Shown: positions 10,913-21,010, counted from the stretch's first letter. The stretch: 64,000 nucleotides of DNA from Epithemia pelagica (GCA_946965045.2 OX337231.1:3906001-3970000); one strand, 5' to 3'. Numbers and translations are program-made. The notes: generated from the letters alone by a model not told the origin.

Positions 10913-11749
10913 TTAAAATCCACAAGCCGCCGCATCGTCCAAATTGCCCTTGGTTTCCAAATAGGACGGTCCGGTCCAAGCGGAATCGGGAATGTCCAAA
11001 TCGTACGGGTCACTGACAATCATGGTTGTGGTTTGACCATCCTCACCAAGTTCCGCCTTGGCCAATTGAACGCGCGCCGAGGCTCGACAATCGCGAAAAA
11101 ACAACACCTTGAGGGCATCTTCCAACAAGGCACGGGCCTCGCCTTCGGTCAAATCGGGACGCCAATGTTCGCGCAACAAGGGCGTGGCCAAGTACGATCC
11201 AAAACCCGTCGCCACCACGTTTTCGCCCCGAATCGTGGTCCCAATCTTGTCAATGGTGCCCAAAAAGGGACGCATCGTGGGTGTCGTCGAGTCTTTGTTG
11301 CTCGTATCGGGATACGTTCCGGCCACGACGACTTCATTCCAATAAGGATTAAACTTGTTGCGGCGATTGTACAGGACAAAGCGCAAATAATTCCAAATTT
11401 GCAAGGCGGTAAAGTCGCGGGGCGTGTCAATCGATTCCAAAACGGTCGTGGTGGTTTCCGACAAGGCCTTGCGTTCCAACAAATCCACCAAGGCTTGCGT
11501 ATCGGAAAATTCGCCCGAGGCACCCAACAAGCACGTGGCGTGTTGCAACGAAAACAAGCGCGGGACATTTTGATGTTTGGCCATGCTGCCATAACTCAAC
11601 AAGGTATCGGCCGCCAACAAGACACCCTTGTCATAGACAATGCCCAAGACGGTCGTCCCCGTTACCATGGGACGAGTCGTATGTTGACGGCCGCCACTTG
11701 TGGAACACGAAGAAGAAGCCGCCACGGACGATCCAAACATGTGGCTCAT
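10913..11749 (-). CDS. PSMB4: Proteasome subunit beta type-4 (beta7)
   Basis: Single-exon frame of 278 residues from ATG 11749; an ATG at 11740 is a near alternative. After about 25 variable residues comes RPMVTGTTVLGIVYDKGV, almost identical in pattern to the beta7 start PMVTGT-VLG. Then AADTLLSYGSMA, LLGASGEFSDTQAL, YNRRNKFNPYWNEVVVAG, ATGFGSYLATPLLRE and VLFFRDCRAS follow in family order. Known: beta7 is a non-catalytic beta-ring subunit of the 20S core. Its propeptide is processed and its C-terminal arm clamps the opposite ring. Relative to animal PSMB4 there is a short insertion (PDTSNKDSTTPTM) before the segment that follows the WNEVVVAG strand. The neighbours are unrelated housekeeping genes. 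Confidence 0.93.
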   Translation of the reverse strand: MSHMFGSSVAASSSCSTSGGRQHTTRPMVTGTTVLGIVYDKGVLLAADTLLSYGSMAKHQNVPRLFSLQHATCLLGASGEFSDTQALVDLLERKALSETTTTVLESIDTPRDFTALQIWNYLRFVLYNRRNKFNPYWNEVVVAGTYPDTSNKDSTTPTMRPFLGTIDKIGTTIRGENVVATGFGSYLATPLLREHWRPDLTEGEARALLEDALKVLFFRDCRASARVQLAKAELGEDGQTTTMIVSDPYDLDIPDSAWTGPSYLETKGNLDDAAACGF

Positions 11750-12477
11750 GGTGAGTCGAGTCGAAACAAGAAGAAACAAAAGGACGAATGGAAACACGGA
11801 AATAATGTTGTTGTTGCTGCTGCTGATGATGATGAAGCGAATGTCTTCTAGTGCTTGCTCCACAAGCCACAAGCCTCTCTCTCTCTCTCCAGATCGGATG
11901 GTTCTCCCTGTTCTGTGCTTGGATAGTCTCGGTGTGCGTGTCTATGGAGAGCATGGATATCTTCGATTCTTTTCCCCTACCTTCTTCTGGGGGTGCATCC
12001 TGTTGCGGGGTCGAATGTTCTGCACTCTGCACCCCCGCCAAGTCAAGGGGGGGGGGGGGACCGAAAGACTGGAAGGCAGCTAGGTAGTCTATGCCTGTAG
12101 GCTAGTAGTTGTTCCCAATCGGGCTCCTTGCACTCCTCTCCTCCTCTAGGAGTAGCTAGCAAGTGTCAGCGGAGTTCCAACATCGAGAAAAAACCAACAA
12201 CAACAACAACAACCTCTATCTATTAGTATACGATATACAGTATAGTCATATATAAGAATGTGTGGTGTGGCGCTACGAGTCCCAACAGAACGGCAGGGGA
12301 GGACCGGTCATCTCTCGTGTATGTGCGAAAATGTGTTGGATCATTCGTTGCCTTCTCCACCACGACCACAATAGAAACGCACAGACGCACGCAACATGGT
12401 TGGGCCCTCCAGGATGGTCGTCTCCTCGTCGTCGTCGTCGTCGTTGATATTGGCCATGTAGAGGGACACACTTTTTA
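11750..12477. other. Spacer with proteasome-gene promoter
   Basis: 5' flank of PSMB4 and 3' flank of the ORMDL gene. Contains a run of about 12 G (12047-12058), a CTCTCT tract near 11877-11891, and a CTAGGTAG word near 12081. No gene seen. Confidence 0.5.
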
Positions 12478-13509
12478 TTATTGAACCTTGCTGCTGCGAG
12501 TGTGGGTCCGCCGCTGTTCTTGTGACGGCTTGTTCTTGTGCTTGTTGTTCTTGTGCTTGTTCATAATGTCGTGTGGTTGTGGTTGCTGAGCTGTTGCTTC
12601 TGCTTGTTGTCCATCATCATCAATGCCGGCCGTTTGATTAATGCCAAAGAGTCGGACGCCATTCATGCAGGGCAATTTTCCGAGCAAACAGGCCATCCAG
12701 ACAAGGCCATTGACGAGACACATGGTTCCGGCATAATCCACGGCATGACAGGCCATCCACGTGAGCAGACAGGGCACGACCATGAGCAATTCGCGCACGC
12801 CGCGGGTATCGGGCGTGGCTTCCAATTGTTCCCAGAGCGTCAAGGCATTGCATTCGCCCGCGACATCGTCCCAAAAGTACATGCTGCCTTTAATCCAATG
12901 GACTTGGACAATCGTCACAATGGCATGGACGAGATTGACGGCTGTCCAGGACCAACTGAGGGGCACGTGGGGAAAGAGGACGGATTGGACCATGCACACG
13001 ACCGGCAACAAGACGGCCAAGAAGGTTCCATACAAGGCCAACCAAATCCAAAAGACGGATCCGGAAAATTTGCGACTCGGACGTCGATTCAATTCAAAGG
13101 GCATCCAATCGCCATCCAAACCGTACAATCCAGAATAGGTGCGGGGAATGTCACGCGAATTCAATCGCGTCCGGGGTGGCGAATTCAAGGTCGGCGTCGC
13201 CGTCGATTGATCCGAGGCGGACCGAGCGCGAATCGGAGATGTTGTGGTCGTTGTTGTGGTTGTGGCAGTCCGAGGAATGGGACTGATTGGAGCCTCAAGC
13301 AGGCCTTTTCGTCGCCACCACCACCAGGCCGTGGGCGAACTCGTAGTGTCTTGCGATACTGCCAGTGTTGTGGTTGTGGTGGATTTGGGAGGGTTGTTGC
13401 GTGGTCGTCGAGGATTGCTAGGAGATGCGGGTGCTGCCATGGTCATTGGGGACTCGTGGTGGTGGAACGGGTCTGGTTTGTTGTTGTGGTGATTCCCCAG
13501 GCGAGACAT
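12478..13509 (-). CDS. ORMDL-family protein with long N-terminal extension
   Basis: Frame of 343 residues from ATG 13509 (MSRLGNHHNN). The last 170 residues match the ORM/ORMDL fold: a membrane segment FWIWLALYGTFLAVLLPVVC, then SWTAVNLVHAIVTIVQVHWIKGS, the conserved LTLWEQLEATPDTRGVRELL, two further membrane helices, and the family signature LGKLPCMNGVRLFGIN. Known: ORMDL proteins sit in the ER membrane and restrain serine palmitoyltransferase, the first enzyme of sphingolipid synthesis. Odd: about 155 residues of Pro/Thr/Ser/Arg-rich sequence precede the domain, whereas animal ORMDLs have about 20. A Lys/Asn/Gln-rich tail follows the usual C-terminus. Yeast Orm proteins are controlled by phosphorylation of their N-termini; the extension could serve similarly (inference). 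Confidence 0.88.
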   Translation of the reverse strand: MSRLGNHHNNKPDPFHHHESPMTMAAPASPSNPRRPRNNPPKSTTTTTLAVSQDTTSSPTAWWWWRRKGLLEAPISPIPRTATTTTTTTTSPIRARSASDQSTATPTLNSPPRTRLNSRDIPRTYSGLYGLDGDWMPFELNRRPSRKFSGSVFWIWLALYGTFLAVLLPVVCMVQSVLFPHVPLSWSWTAVNLVHAIVTIVQVHWIKGSMYFWDDVAGECNALTLWEQLEATPDTRGVRELLMVVPCLLTWMACHAVDYAGTMCLVNGLVWMACLLGKLPCMNGVRLFGINQTAGIDDDGQQAEATAQQPQPHDIMNKHKNNKHKNKPSQEQRRTHTRSSKVQ

Positions 13510-14767
13510 TATTGTTGTATAGTTGTGGTAGCGTAGGAATGGCAAAAAACCAAAGTCAGTCTCTCGAGAGCAATAGTAGCTAGAGCACAAGGAGAGTAAA
13601 AGGTGTGTATGAGCAAAAGAGAACTACCAAAAACAGCAGCAGGTCATGATCGTCCACAGTGTCCCCATGTTGTTGTGGCAGTCACCGCGAGAACAAGCAA
13701 ACACGAGAATTCAATCACCGCAAGGAATCCTTTCGATTCGTTCCTCACCCCCTTTCGTTGTGTCATACAGATTGAAGCGAGCAATGCCTGCTTACCTTCT
13801 CTTGGGATTTGCTGTTGTGTTTTACGATCGGTTTTCCGTTGGTAGGTTGAGAGTTGCTTGTCTACCTAGGTAGGACGGTTCAATGTTCAATCCAGTCTTT
13901 TGCAGCGAACAACCGGGGCTCTGGCACGATCGACTTGTCTGTGTTGATGTGGAGGCTCCTGATGAGAGTAGTACAATAGAGTATTGTAGGGAATTCACGT
14001 TCGTTGTCGAATCCAACGATCTTTTGTCTTGCTTCCGGCTTGCTCTTGTTCGTTGTTCTCTGTGTGGGTGAGAGAGCGAGACCACGACTTGAATTTTCTT
14101 GGCACGCCGGCATCGGATCGGCCACTCTAAGTATCTCGTCTGTCCAACTCACGAAAAATGCCGACCCTGCGGGTGTTTGTGGGATTGTCGCGTCCGTCGA
14201 CTTTCTGGTTCGAGAGAAGAGCGACCGTCATCACAATCTACAAGGTCCGTCCGTGAGAGACGATGAGTGTGTGAGTCCTCATTGACGTATTCGAGTCGAG
14301 ACGACGAGCCGAGAATCACGAAAAGGCTGCGGATCTGGCATCCGTTCTTCTTCTAAGAGAGAACGTCGACACGATGGTTCCATCGACGCCATGCGCGGGC
14401 GCGTCACGAACCACGAACCATTGATTCTTGTCTGCAAACTACCTAGTAGTAGATGAATGATACTCACACATGCCTCCTTGGTTGTGTTCTTCTCACAAAA
14501 CGAGTCGTACAACAACATGGATGGATAAGGGTTCGTCTTTGTATTTAGTAGTATATAGTTTGCACAAGCAACAACAACAAGAAGAAACAGATACCATCGG
14601 TAGGCCGTCTTGAATGAAGGACTCGCTTCCCCAATTGGTTCCCCCTCCTATCTCAACATTTGGACCATGGCATTCAAGTCACACGCATGTCCAGTCCACA
14701 CCGTCTGGTTCGTTCTGCTGGCTTGCTACTTAAGGATTCTTGTGGTTGTTGTGGTTGTGGTGCTTGT
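13510..14767. other. Spacer without recognised genes
   Basis: About 1.26 kb between two minus-strand genes. It holds the palindrome CTACCTAGGTAG at 13863-13874 and a CTACCTAG word near 14440. Only short unconvincing frames occur. Confidence 0.5.
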
Positions 14768-16573
14768 TTATTGAATGACATCGACCAAAAAGTCAAAGAT
14801 ATCCGTCTTTTGAATGGCTTCTCGGACATCTTCTTTTTGCAAGGTTCGTCGTTTGTGCAATTGACTGTAATTCCACGCCCGGATACTCAAATCCAAAATA
14901 AACAATTCACACGCCTTGGCAAACAAGACGGGCGCTTCGGCACTAATCATGCGGACATCTTCGTCCGATTTCATGATCCGCTTGATGCGGGCCAACGGCA
15001 AATCATTGTGCGTCTTGAAATCGTGTTCGGTTTGTTGTTCCAAACTGGTAATGTCTTGCAAGGCTTGATGCCAAAAGGAATTGAGGGCATGATTGAGTTG
15101 CGCCAAAAATTGCGGAGAGGACGACGACAATTGGGGCAAGCCATCTTCGCCCAACAAAATGGTTTCGCCACCATCAGGGGCGGCCGGTGTGGTCGTCGTC
15201 GTGGTCGTCGTGGTGGTCAGGGCCGTGGCCACGGTCCCCGGGGGTGCGGTACCGACGACCAAGGATGCCGTGGCGGGGACCGACAAGGGAGCATTGGTGG
15301 CCACGACGCTCGTCGTTGCAGGAGTAGGAGCAGGAGTGGAGGCCGAGGTTGTGGTTGGCATGGGAGGGTTGGCAGCCACCGTCGCTGGAGCGGCCACGGA
15401 AGCACCCGTCGCCGTGGGTGCACTCGTTGTGGCCGGTGCCGGTGTTGTCGTTGTGGGTGCCGGTGGTGTATCGGGTTTGAGAATGCCGGCTTGAATTTGG
15501 GCTTGGGTATGGGCATGGACCAAGGCTTGGGTTTGCAATTGAATTTGCGTTTGCAGTTGCGCCGGAGTATTGCTGCCTTGCGTGGCATTTTTGTTGCGGG
15601 CATGGACAATCGCTTGGGCCTGGACTTGGGACAAGGCGGCAATCTGCGTCGCATTCATGGGTTGCAATCCACCCCCACGACTCTTGGCCGCTGCCACGAC
15701 GGCTGAGTTACACAAATCACAAATACAACATGACGTATGCCACGACAGGTTAGAAGAGGTTTTGTGTGCTGCGATCCAACGACACGCACGAGAGAGATCT
15801 CTCCTCTTGTGTGCTGCCATCCAACGACACACGCACGAGAGAGAGATATATATAGTAGATCTTGGACACGTACCTTGGGCTTGCGCCGCGGCTTGAACCA
15901 TGGCTTGGGCTTGAGCTTGAATTTGGGCCGGTGTAATGTTGGCTTGTTGTCCCCGCGCGGCCGCCGCTTGCAATTGTTGCTGCAATTGTTGTTGCAACTG
16001 ATGTTGAATTTGACGTTGCAATTGTTGCGTCGTGGTGGAGGGCGTTGTTGTGGATGTGGATGTCGTGGTACTGGGAGCTGGTTTCTTGGCCGCCGGAGGA
16101 CCGGTACTACTTGCCGGAGGAGGATGCGAGACTGGCAGGGGCGTGGTTGCGGTGGTTGTTGTCGCAGTGGGAACTGCGGATGCTTCCGGAGGAGCCACGG
16201 CCATGGGCACTTCTTGTTCTTGCTGTTCCTCCTCCAAGGCACGCTTTTTGGGATTGACGCTTGGTGGTTCTGGTTGTACTACTTCCATGGGAGTAGTAGT
16301 AGTGGTGTTTGCGGCCAAGGGATTGGGAGGTGGAGCCACATTCAAAGCGACGCTTGTGGTTGGGACCATGGTGGGAGGAGGAGGAGGAGCTGCTACTGCT
16401 ACTGTGGGTATGTGAGCCACTGCTGGCAGGGTGGTCGGAGCCACCTGTAACAAGGGATTGGGGGTTGCTGTCGTCGTCGTCGTAGTGGTCATGGGTTGAG
16501 GATCCGTCGAAGTAGGAGTGGCACTGGCCGATGCATCGTTCTCGTTGGTATTATTAGGTGGATGCGACTCCAT
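14768..16573 (-). CDS. NF-YC (HAP5) subunit with long Pro/Thr/Gln-rich N-terminus
   Basis: Exons 15874-16573 and 14768-15702, giving 544 residues. The C-terminal 110 residues are a classic NF-YC histone fold: SFWHQALQDITSLEQQ, then LPLARIKRIMKSDEDVRMIS, AEAPVLFAKACELFILDLSI, KRRTLQKEDVREAIQKTD and FDFLVDVIQ. Known: NF-YC pairs with NF-YB and, with NF-YA, binds CCAAT boxes. The rest is low-complexity Thr/Pro/Ala/Gln, including Gln-rich QLQQQLQQQLQ and QAQAQAMVQA stretches typical of NF-Y activation regions. The intron 15703-15873 has a GTACGT donor and CAG acceptor, is 171 bp (3n) and has no stop in frame, so retention would add 57 residues. The start ATG 16573 (MESHPPNN) is preferred. The histone fold sits at the extreme C-terminus, unlike animal NF-YC, where it is N-terminal. 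Confidence 0.88.
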   Translation of the reverse strand: MESHPPNNTNENDASASATPTSTDPQPMTTTTTTTATPNPLLQVAPTTLPAVAHIPTVAVAAPPPPPTMVPTTSVALNVAPPPNPLAANTTTTTPMEVVQPEPPSVNPKKRALEEEQQEQEVPMAVAPPEASAVPTATTTTATTPLPVSHPPPASSTGPPAAKKPAPSTTTSTSTTTPSTTTQQLQRQIQHQLQQQLQQQLQAAAARGQQANITPAQIQAQAQAMVQAAAQAQGTCPRSTIYISLSCVCRWMAAHKRRDLSRACRWIAAHKTSSNLSWHTSCCICDLCNSAVVAAAKSRGGGLQPMNATQIAALSQVQAQAIVHARNKNATQGSNTPAQLQTQIQLQTQALVHAHTQAQIQAGILKPDTPPAPTTTTPAPATTSAPTATGASVAAPATVAANPPMPTTTSASTPAPTPATTSVVATNAPLSVPATASLVVGTAPPGTVATALTTTTTTTTTTPAAPDGGETILLGEDGLPQLSSSSPQFLAQLNHALNSFWHQALQDITSLEQQTEHDFKTHNDLPLARIKRIMKSDEDVRMISAEAPVLFAKACELFILDLSIRAWNYSQLHKRRTLQKEDVREAIQKTDIFDFLVDVIQ

Positions 16574-17122
16574 GATGGTGATATAGTGGTCCGAGTCCGA
16601 ACTATCTTGTCGGTTTGAAACTGGATTGACTTTGCCCGAAAAGCCTGCCAAGACAGAATCGAGAGACCAATAAAATATAATATACTGTGAGAACCAATCT
16701 ACCGTTATGGGCCACAACAACAGGTGATTTGTGTTGGTTACAACACGAGACGTTGTACCTTTGGCTCGCACCGGTTTGGTTTGCGTTTTCAATTTTGTGA
16801 GCAAAACAGGATACTTGTAGGATTGTTGATGTCGAGGTCAGTTGCAACTGCAGAGCGTCTTGTCTTTGGTCGGTCTCTCTGTCGTTGTCCTTCGTTCTCT
16901 ATTGGAGAAGAGACTGCAATCCAGAGAGTGGCTGCCAAATGGAAGCAAATGGGACAATCTTCGGCAAATCTTCTGTGGCTGCCGACGCTCCTGAAGCGAT
17001 GGTATCGCTTCAAGAGTACTCCACGCAGATAGACATTAGTCCCTCAGGACTGAGCTATGTATGTAGTAGAAGTAGGAGTAGCCATTAGCCATCTCTACAG
17101 TAGTTCTTTACTGCATACTCCC
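16574..17122. other. Promoter side of NF-YC gene, with a short hairpin
   Basis: The spacer contains a 9-bp stem with a 3-base loop at 16992-17012 (TGAAGCGAT, loop GGT, ATCGCTTCA). No gene is supported. Confidence 0.45.
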
Positions 17123-17258
17123 AAGTCCTTCGACTTGACCTTTTCCTCTTTGAAGATATAGAAAGCTGAAAATGCCTCAAAATTCCAGAGGGTTGGAAGA
17201 ACGATGTTGCATCGACTGAATCTATTTATAGGTAACACAGGAACATCCAAAACAGTAA
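17123..17258 (+). pseudogene. Remnant of a second Fic gene (3' end and 3' UTR)
   Basis: This stretch aligns, base by base, with the end of the Fic gene at 20539-20680. Conserved words are AAGTCCTT, CTTTTCCTC, GGTTGGAAGAA, TGCATCGAC and ACAGGAACA. In frame it reads KSFDLTFSSLKI before TAG, against KSFDLYFSSLRIES in the Fic gene. Similarity runs on through the 3' untranslated part. No Fic catalytic motif occurs upstream, so only the tail of a paralogue survives, on the same strand about 3.4 kb away. The match is by eye, roughly three quarters identical. Confidence 0.7.
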
Positions 17259-17370
17259 GGAACCCAAAAAAGTATAAAAACAGATGATTCTTCGTACTGT
17301 TCGACGTCGAGACAAGAGAGACTTCGTCAAGGAGGGCATCGCTAGAACAAATAGCCAGGTTTACCTTCTT

Positions 17371-19285
17371 TTACACTGCCGCCGAGGACATGAGATCCTC
17401 AATCATCTTCACTTTGGATACTGCATAGTACTGCGGAGCCATCCCGGCGAAGCCTTGGATGACGGTCTTCATTTCTTTTCCTTTGGTGGTCAAGACAGGC
17501 ATGTACTGAATTTTTCGGCAACTCTCCATCGGAGAAAAGAATATGGTCACAACATCTGGATATAGTGCAACCCCACTGTGCCTATCCTGAAGGCGTTTCC
17601 TGGTAGCATTGAGCGCTCCGTTGAGATGAACCCCGTACACTGTATGTGAGGGTTTATCTTTGGTAGTATCGCTGCCGGACACTGTCATTTGCAACCCGAC
17701 TAGAACAATGCTGTTTGACAGTTTGGTTTCCATGGCGTTCCTTTCTGGCACACTAAGGCTTGAAGCGTCCGCACTGAAAATGCCGATGCAGGACAGAACA
17801 GAAAGGAGTCGTGGGTCGGAAAGTTTGAAGTAATAGGGTGAAAGTATGTTTGAAGTAGATTGTCGGTTCCAATCAAGGCTGCGTTTTCAAGCGACGTTCC
17901 TGGAAAGTACACAGAAGATGATCGAGAGAAGTCAAGCGACAATTCGGACTTTACAAGAATTCCTTTCATGCTATTCTGACTCGGGCCATGGCAGCCAAGG
18001 CACTTTGCCTGTCTCAACAATGGACCACCACCAGAGACCTGTTTGTGCACCTCGTTCTCGTACAGAACCCCGTAGGCATCTTGATGGCCCATCGTTATGC
18101 TTAAAGCAGCCACAACAAGCCCGAGAGCTTTACAGTTTTTGGCTTTGACTTCTTTCATGAGCAGCTGCCCCAAATAAGGAGATGCAAAATGGATGCGGTA
18201 CCCAGCCGCGAGTGGTGATTTGTGGAAGAGCAACTCCTTCGTTTTTGTGGCCTCTTCTTGTCCCATGGCTTGGTATTCGGCTATCTTTGCAATGGCTTGC
18301 ATGGTTTCGTCTGGGATCGGTGCGTCAAGAATGTCACCTTTTGCCGTTCCGGCCATCTTCAGAGTCTCCGCAAACTCCAAAACGAAACGAGCGGAGCCAC
18401 CGTATCGACGATAGCCTTCCATGACATGGTCTAGATCAAGCGTACCTGAGGATTTCGACCATAATAGACCAAGTTTGGCAGCATACATAAACTCTTCGCC
18501 GCACCATAAGTCGGCGCTTCGTTTGTTTCGTACTGGAGGGATACCCAACTTTCGAACCATTCCCAGAAATGTCTCTTGCCCGGAGGAGACGGTATAGACT
18601 TCACGGCCTCCGGAACCTACTAGCTGAAGACTGTAAAGAGCACCAGGATCGCGTATAATGATGGCGCATCCGGAGCTTTTCCACTGGACCAATTTCTCAT
18701 CGAAGCGAGAAGCCCCTTGTGTTGCATGTCCATACCAAAAGTCTTGGCCCATCGGTTGTGTGCCAATCTCTAATAGCAAGTTTGAATCAAGTTCTCTTGC
18801 GTCTTGGTCTTTGACAAGCTGGTTGGGATTTGTCTTGGTGAATGCCCAGATCTTATCTTCATAGTAGAGCACAACAAGTTCACCAAGATGAAAGTGGCGA
18901 CGAGCTAAGTAGAGGGCAAACATCGTTTTCCCAACACCAGCAGTGCCCGTTATGATCGATACTTGCTGAATGCCAACCTCAAAGTCTTGGAACCTTTTAT
19001 CCAGAAACGTTGCGAGTGTCTCGTAGCAGGGTCTCTCGATCAAATATGGCGATTCGTTCTCCTTTTGCCATGCCGGTCCACCTACCTAGGTAGATCGATG
19101 AAACTCCGAAAGGGACAGTTCTCGAAAGGCACGACCATCGCGTCCGAGAAAAGGGCATTGTGGAGAAATAATGGAAGGAAGCGTTCGTGCTTTTGCTGCG
19201 TTGGTGCCGCTACCAGGGGATGAACCTCGTCTACTAAGATCGGATGGGCGATTCTTCTTTTCCGTTTGCTGCTGCTCTCTGTCAT
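17371..19285 (-). CDS. Crinkler/RHS-like P-loop NTPase-domain protein
   Basis: Best model: exons 19214-19285, 17911-19085 and 17371-17773, with all junctions in phase, giving 549 residues. Introns are 128 and 137 bp (donors GTAGCG and GTACTT). The N-terminus is basic (MTESSSKRKRR). Exon 2 holds PYLIERPCYETLATFLDKRF, the Walker A motif GTAGVGKT, an acidic/hydrophobic strand, CAIIIRDPGALYSL and a Cys pair (CLGC). Known: an ERPCYE-like segment before a P-loop is seen in Crinkler and trypanosomatid RHS proteins. These are nuclear or secreted NTPase-domain families that expand near mobile DNA. Inference: a member of that broad superfamily. The assignment is from motif pattern only. The splice sites are weak, and the two downstream frames could instead reflect a frameshift. 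It lies head to head with the Fic gene. Confidence 0.55.
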
Positions 19286-19536
19286 TTTGCTGCTGGCTGT
19301 ATTATCCTCCCAAGTACCGGTAGTCTTCTGCTGGTCTTGTCAATCCGTCCTGAAAATGTGTCAGAACGAGAGGACGGACATGAGTCCCTGGACTGTGTAT
19401 AGTAGATGTAGCCATCCTATTTCCTTCAGGACCTACGTGCGACTACGTGCGATTGAATAATACATACGACACATAACAACTTTTGGAGCTCACTCACATT
19501 TTTGTGTATCTCCTCCCGTTCAGCCGCAGCAAGACC
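19286..19536. promoter_or_regulatory. 251-bp shared 5' region of CRN-like and Fic genes
   Basis: The two start codons face away from each other across 251 bp, so any promoters must share or abut here. No clear TATA box or operator is visible. The position alone supports the call. Confidence 0.4.
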
Positions 19537-20584
19537 ATGGACTACTATTATCTCTTTCCTCTGTTACTCATTCTCTTCTGCATTCTTGTGCTGTTATGGT
19601 GGTTTTCTGCCTTGGAGTATGTCGGGGGTGTGGCTGGAGTCGGATCGTTACTGGCTGTGTTCTTTGGCGTGCGACTGGACTTGTGGCGTCGCCAGCGAGA
19701 GAGGCTTCAAAAGGAGCAGCAAGAGACGGTGGAATTTGTACAACAGGAAATCCACAAGGTATACCAAGGAGGAAGGATAATGGACCCATCGGGAAAGGTC
19801 TTTGCAAAGTACTGTCACTTATTCGAGGTTACGGCACAACCCATGGACGTGGATGCCTTGACGGAAAAACTAGGAAAATTGCAACGCGGACCACGTACCA
19901 TCGGGTTGCGACGCCCCGGCTTGCTCCAGAAACTCAAGATTGACATGACGTACCATTCCAACGCCATTGAGGGAAATCCAATAACCTACAATGAGACGAA
20001 GATTATCCTGTCGGGATTTGTGGGACCCCGACGCCGGAGTCTTCGGCACGTGCATGACATTGTGGGACACGGCACGGCGTGGGAGCAAGTGCAACAATGG
20101 GCCGCCGTCGGCCCAACAACTGTCTCCATGGATCAAGTGAAACAGGTGCACGAACTGGTCTTGTTTGGTTCGCCCGACGGCGGAGTGTTTCGAAAAGACG
20201 GAGAGATTGCGGTACTCACAAGGACCAAAGTGCTGTTGGCCATGCCGGAGGAGACCGAAGGCGCTGGTACAGCGGCTCCTGGACTGGCTGTCGAGCCATT
20301 CCGATGCCCATCCGTTGGTCTTGGCCGTGACCTTCCATTGCATCTTTGCTCGGATCCATCCATTTCGGGACGGCAATGGGAGGACGGCCCGACTTGTGTC
20401 CAACTGGATTTTGATGCAGCACGGATATCCTCCCATTGTGGTTCCAGTGGGAGCCAGAAAGCAGTGCATGGAGTCGCTTTTGCAATGGGACCAGGGCGAT
20501 CCTGGCCCGTTTTCTCGGCTCATGGCCCATCTCTTGCACAAGTCCTTTGACTTGTACTTTTCCTCGTTGAGGATCGAAAGCTGA
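19537..20584 (+). pseudogene. Membrane-anchored class II Fic protein, broken by one frameshift
   Basis: From ATG 19537 the product starts with a strong membrane segment (LFPLLLILFCILVLLWWFSA) and a charged coiled stretch (WRRQRERLQKEQQETVE). It then has the inhibitory motif HSNAIEGN (residues about 138-145), fitting (S/T)xxxE(G/N). After a Fic-type helical region the frame shifts near 20243-20262. The downstream frame carries VTFHCIFARIHPFRDGNGRT (Fic motif HPFRDGNGR at 20357-20383) and continues to stop 20584. The whole span is 3n+1, so one base is in excess (or two missing) around GGAGGAGACC. Known: Fic enzymes AMPylate or de-AMPylate proteins; animal FICD is an ER type II membrane protein with the same inhibitory motif but with TPRs, absent here. 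All key residues survive, so the break is recent, allelic or an error. Confidence 0.82.
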
Positions 20585-20741
20585 CAATGATGCCTCAGAA
20601 TTCCACACACGGTTGGAAGAAGGATTTTGCATCGACCGAATCCAAGTATAGATTGATAGATGTAGTACAGGAACACGCAACACAAGACAGTCGTGAAAAT
20701 AATCCATACAATCGGCACATTGTTTGCCAACTTGGTAGGTT

Positions 20742-20993
20742 AGCTTTGTCCAGAGACTTTTGGGCCGCCTCGACATTGGCCACTTGGAGCTCTTCCAGGT
20801 TCATTTCGAACGGCTGTTTCGGTTCCGTGTTCGAGTTTGTACTTGGGTGACACAAGTTAGTGTGAGAAATCTGAGTCGTCCAAGAACGGGTCGGCGAGAA
20901 TGCCACCGTCGCCTTTGCAGAAAGAAGCACGGCAAACAGCGAGCTTCCACCCAACCGGCAACGCCATTTGCTTGTCATCTTGTTGAAGAGGGG
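20742..20993 (-). repeat. Plastid-presequence exon repeat, copy A
   Basis: A direct repeat of 21317-21565, differing by about one base in fifteen. On the minus strand it encodes about 79 residues: MTSKWRCRLGGSSLFAVLLS as signal peptide, then KATVAFSP (ASAFAP-like), a Thr/Asn/Ser linker and MNLEELQVANVEAAQKSLDK. The frame runs on about 48 residues past the repeat without similarity to the other copies. It could be the first exon of a small plastid protein gene, or a fragment. Confidence 0.75.
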
Positions 20994-21010
20994 TCCCTTC
21001 GTGTCCCCCC

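Noticed and set aside
12538-13536. Long plus-strand frame opposite the ORMDL gene
   Set aside because: It is the antisense shadow of a conserved gene. The same holds for 10817-11851 (opposite PSMB4) and 14660-15706 (opposite NF-YC).
15703-15873. The NF-YC intron as normal coding sequence
   Set aside because: It has a GTACGT donor and CAG acceptor, its reading is Cys/Trp/His-rich unlike the flanking Ala/Gln-rich protein, and splicing restores a smooth low-complexity run.
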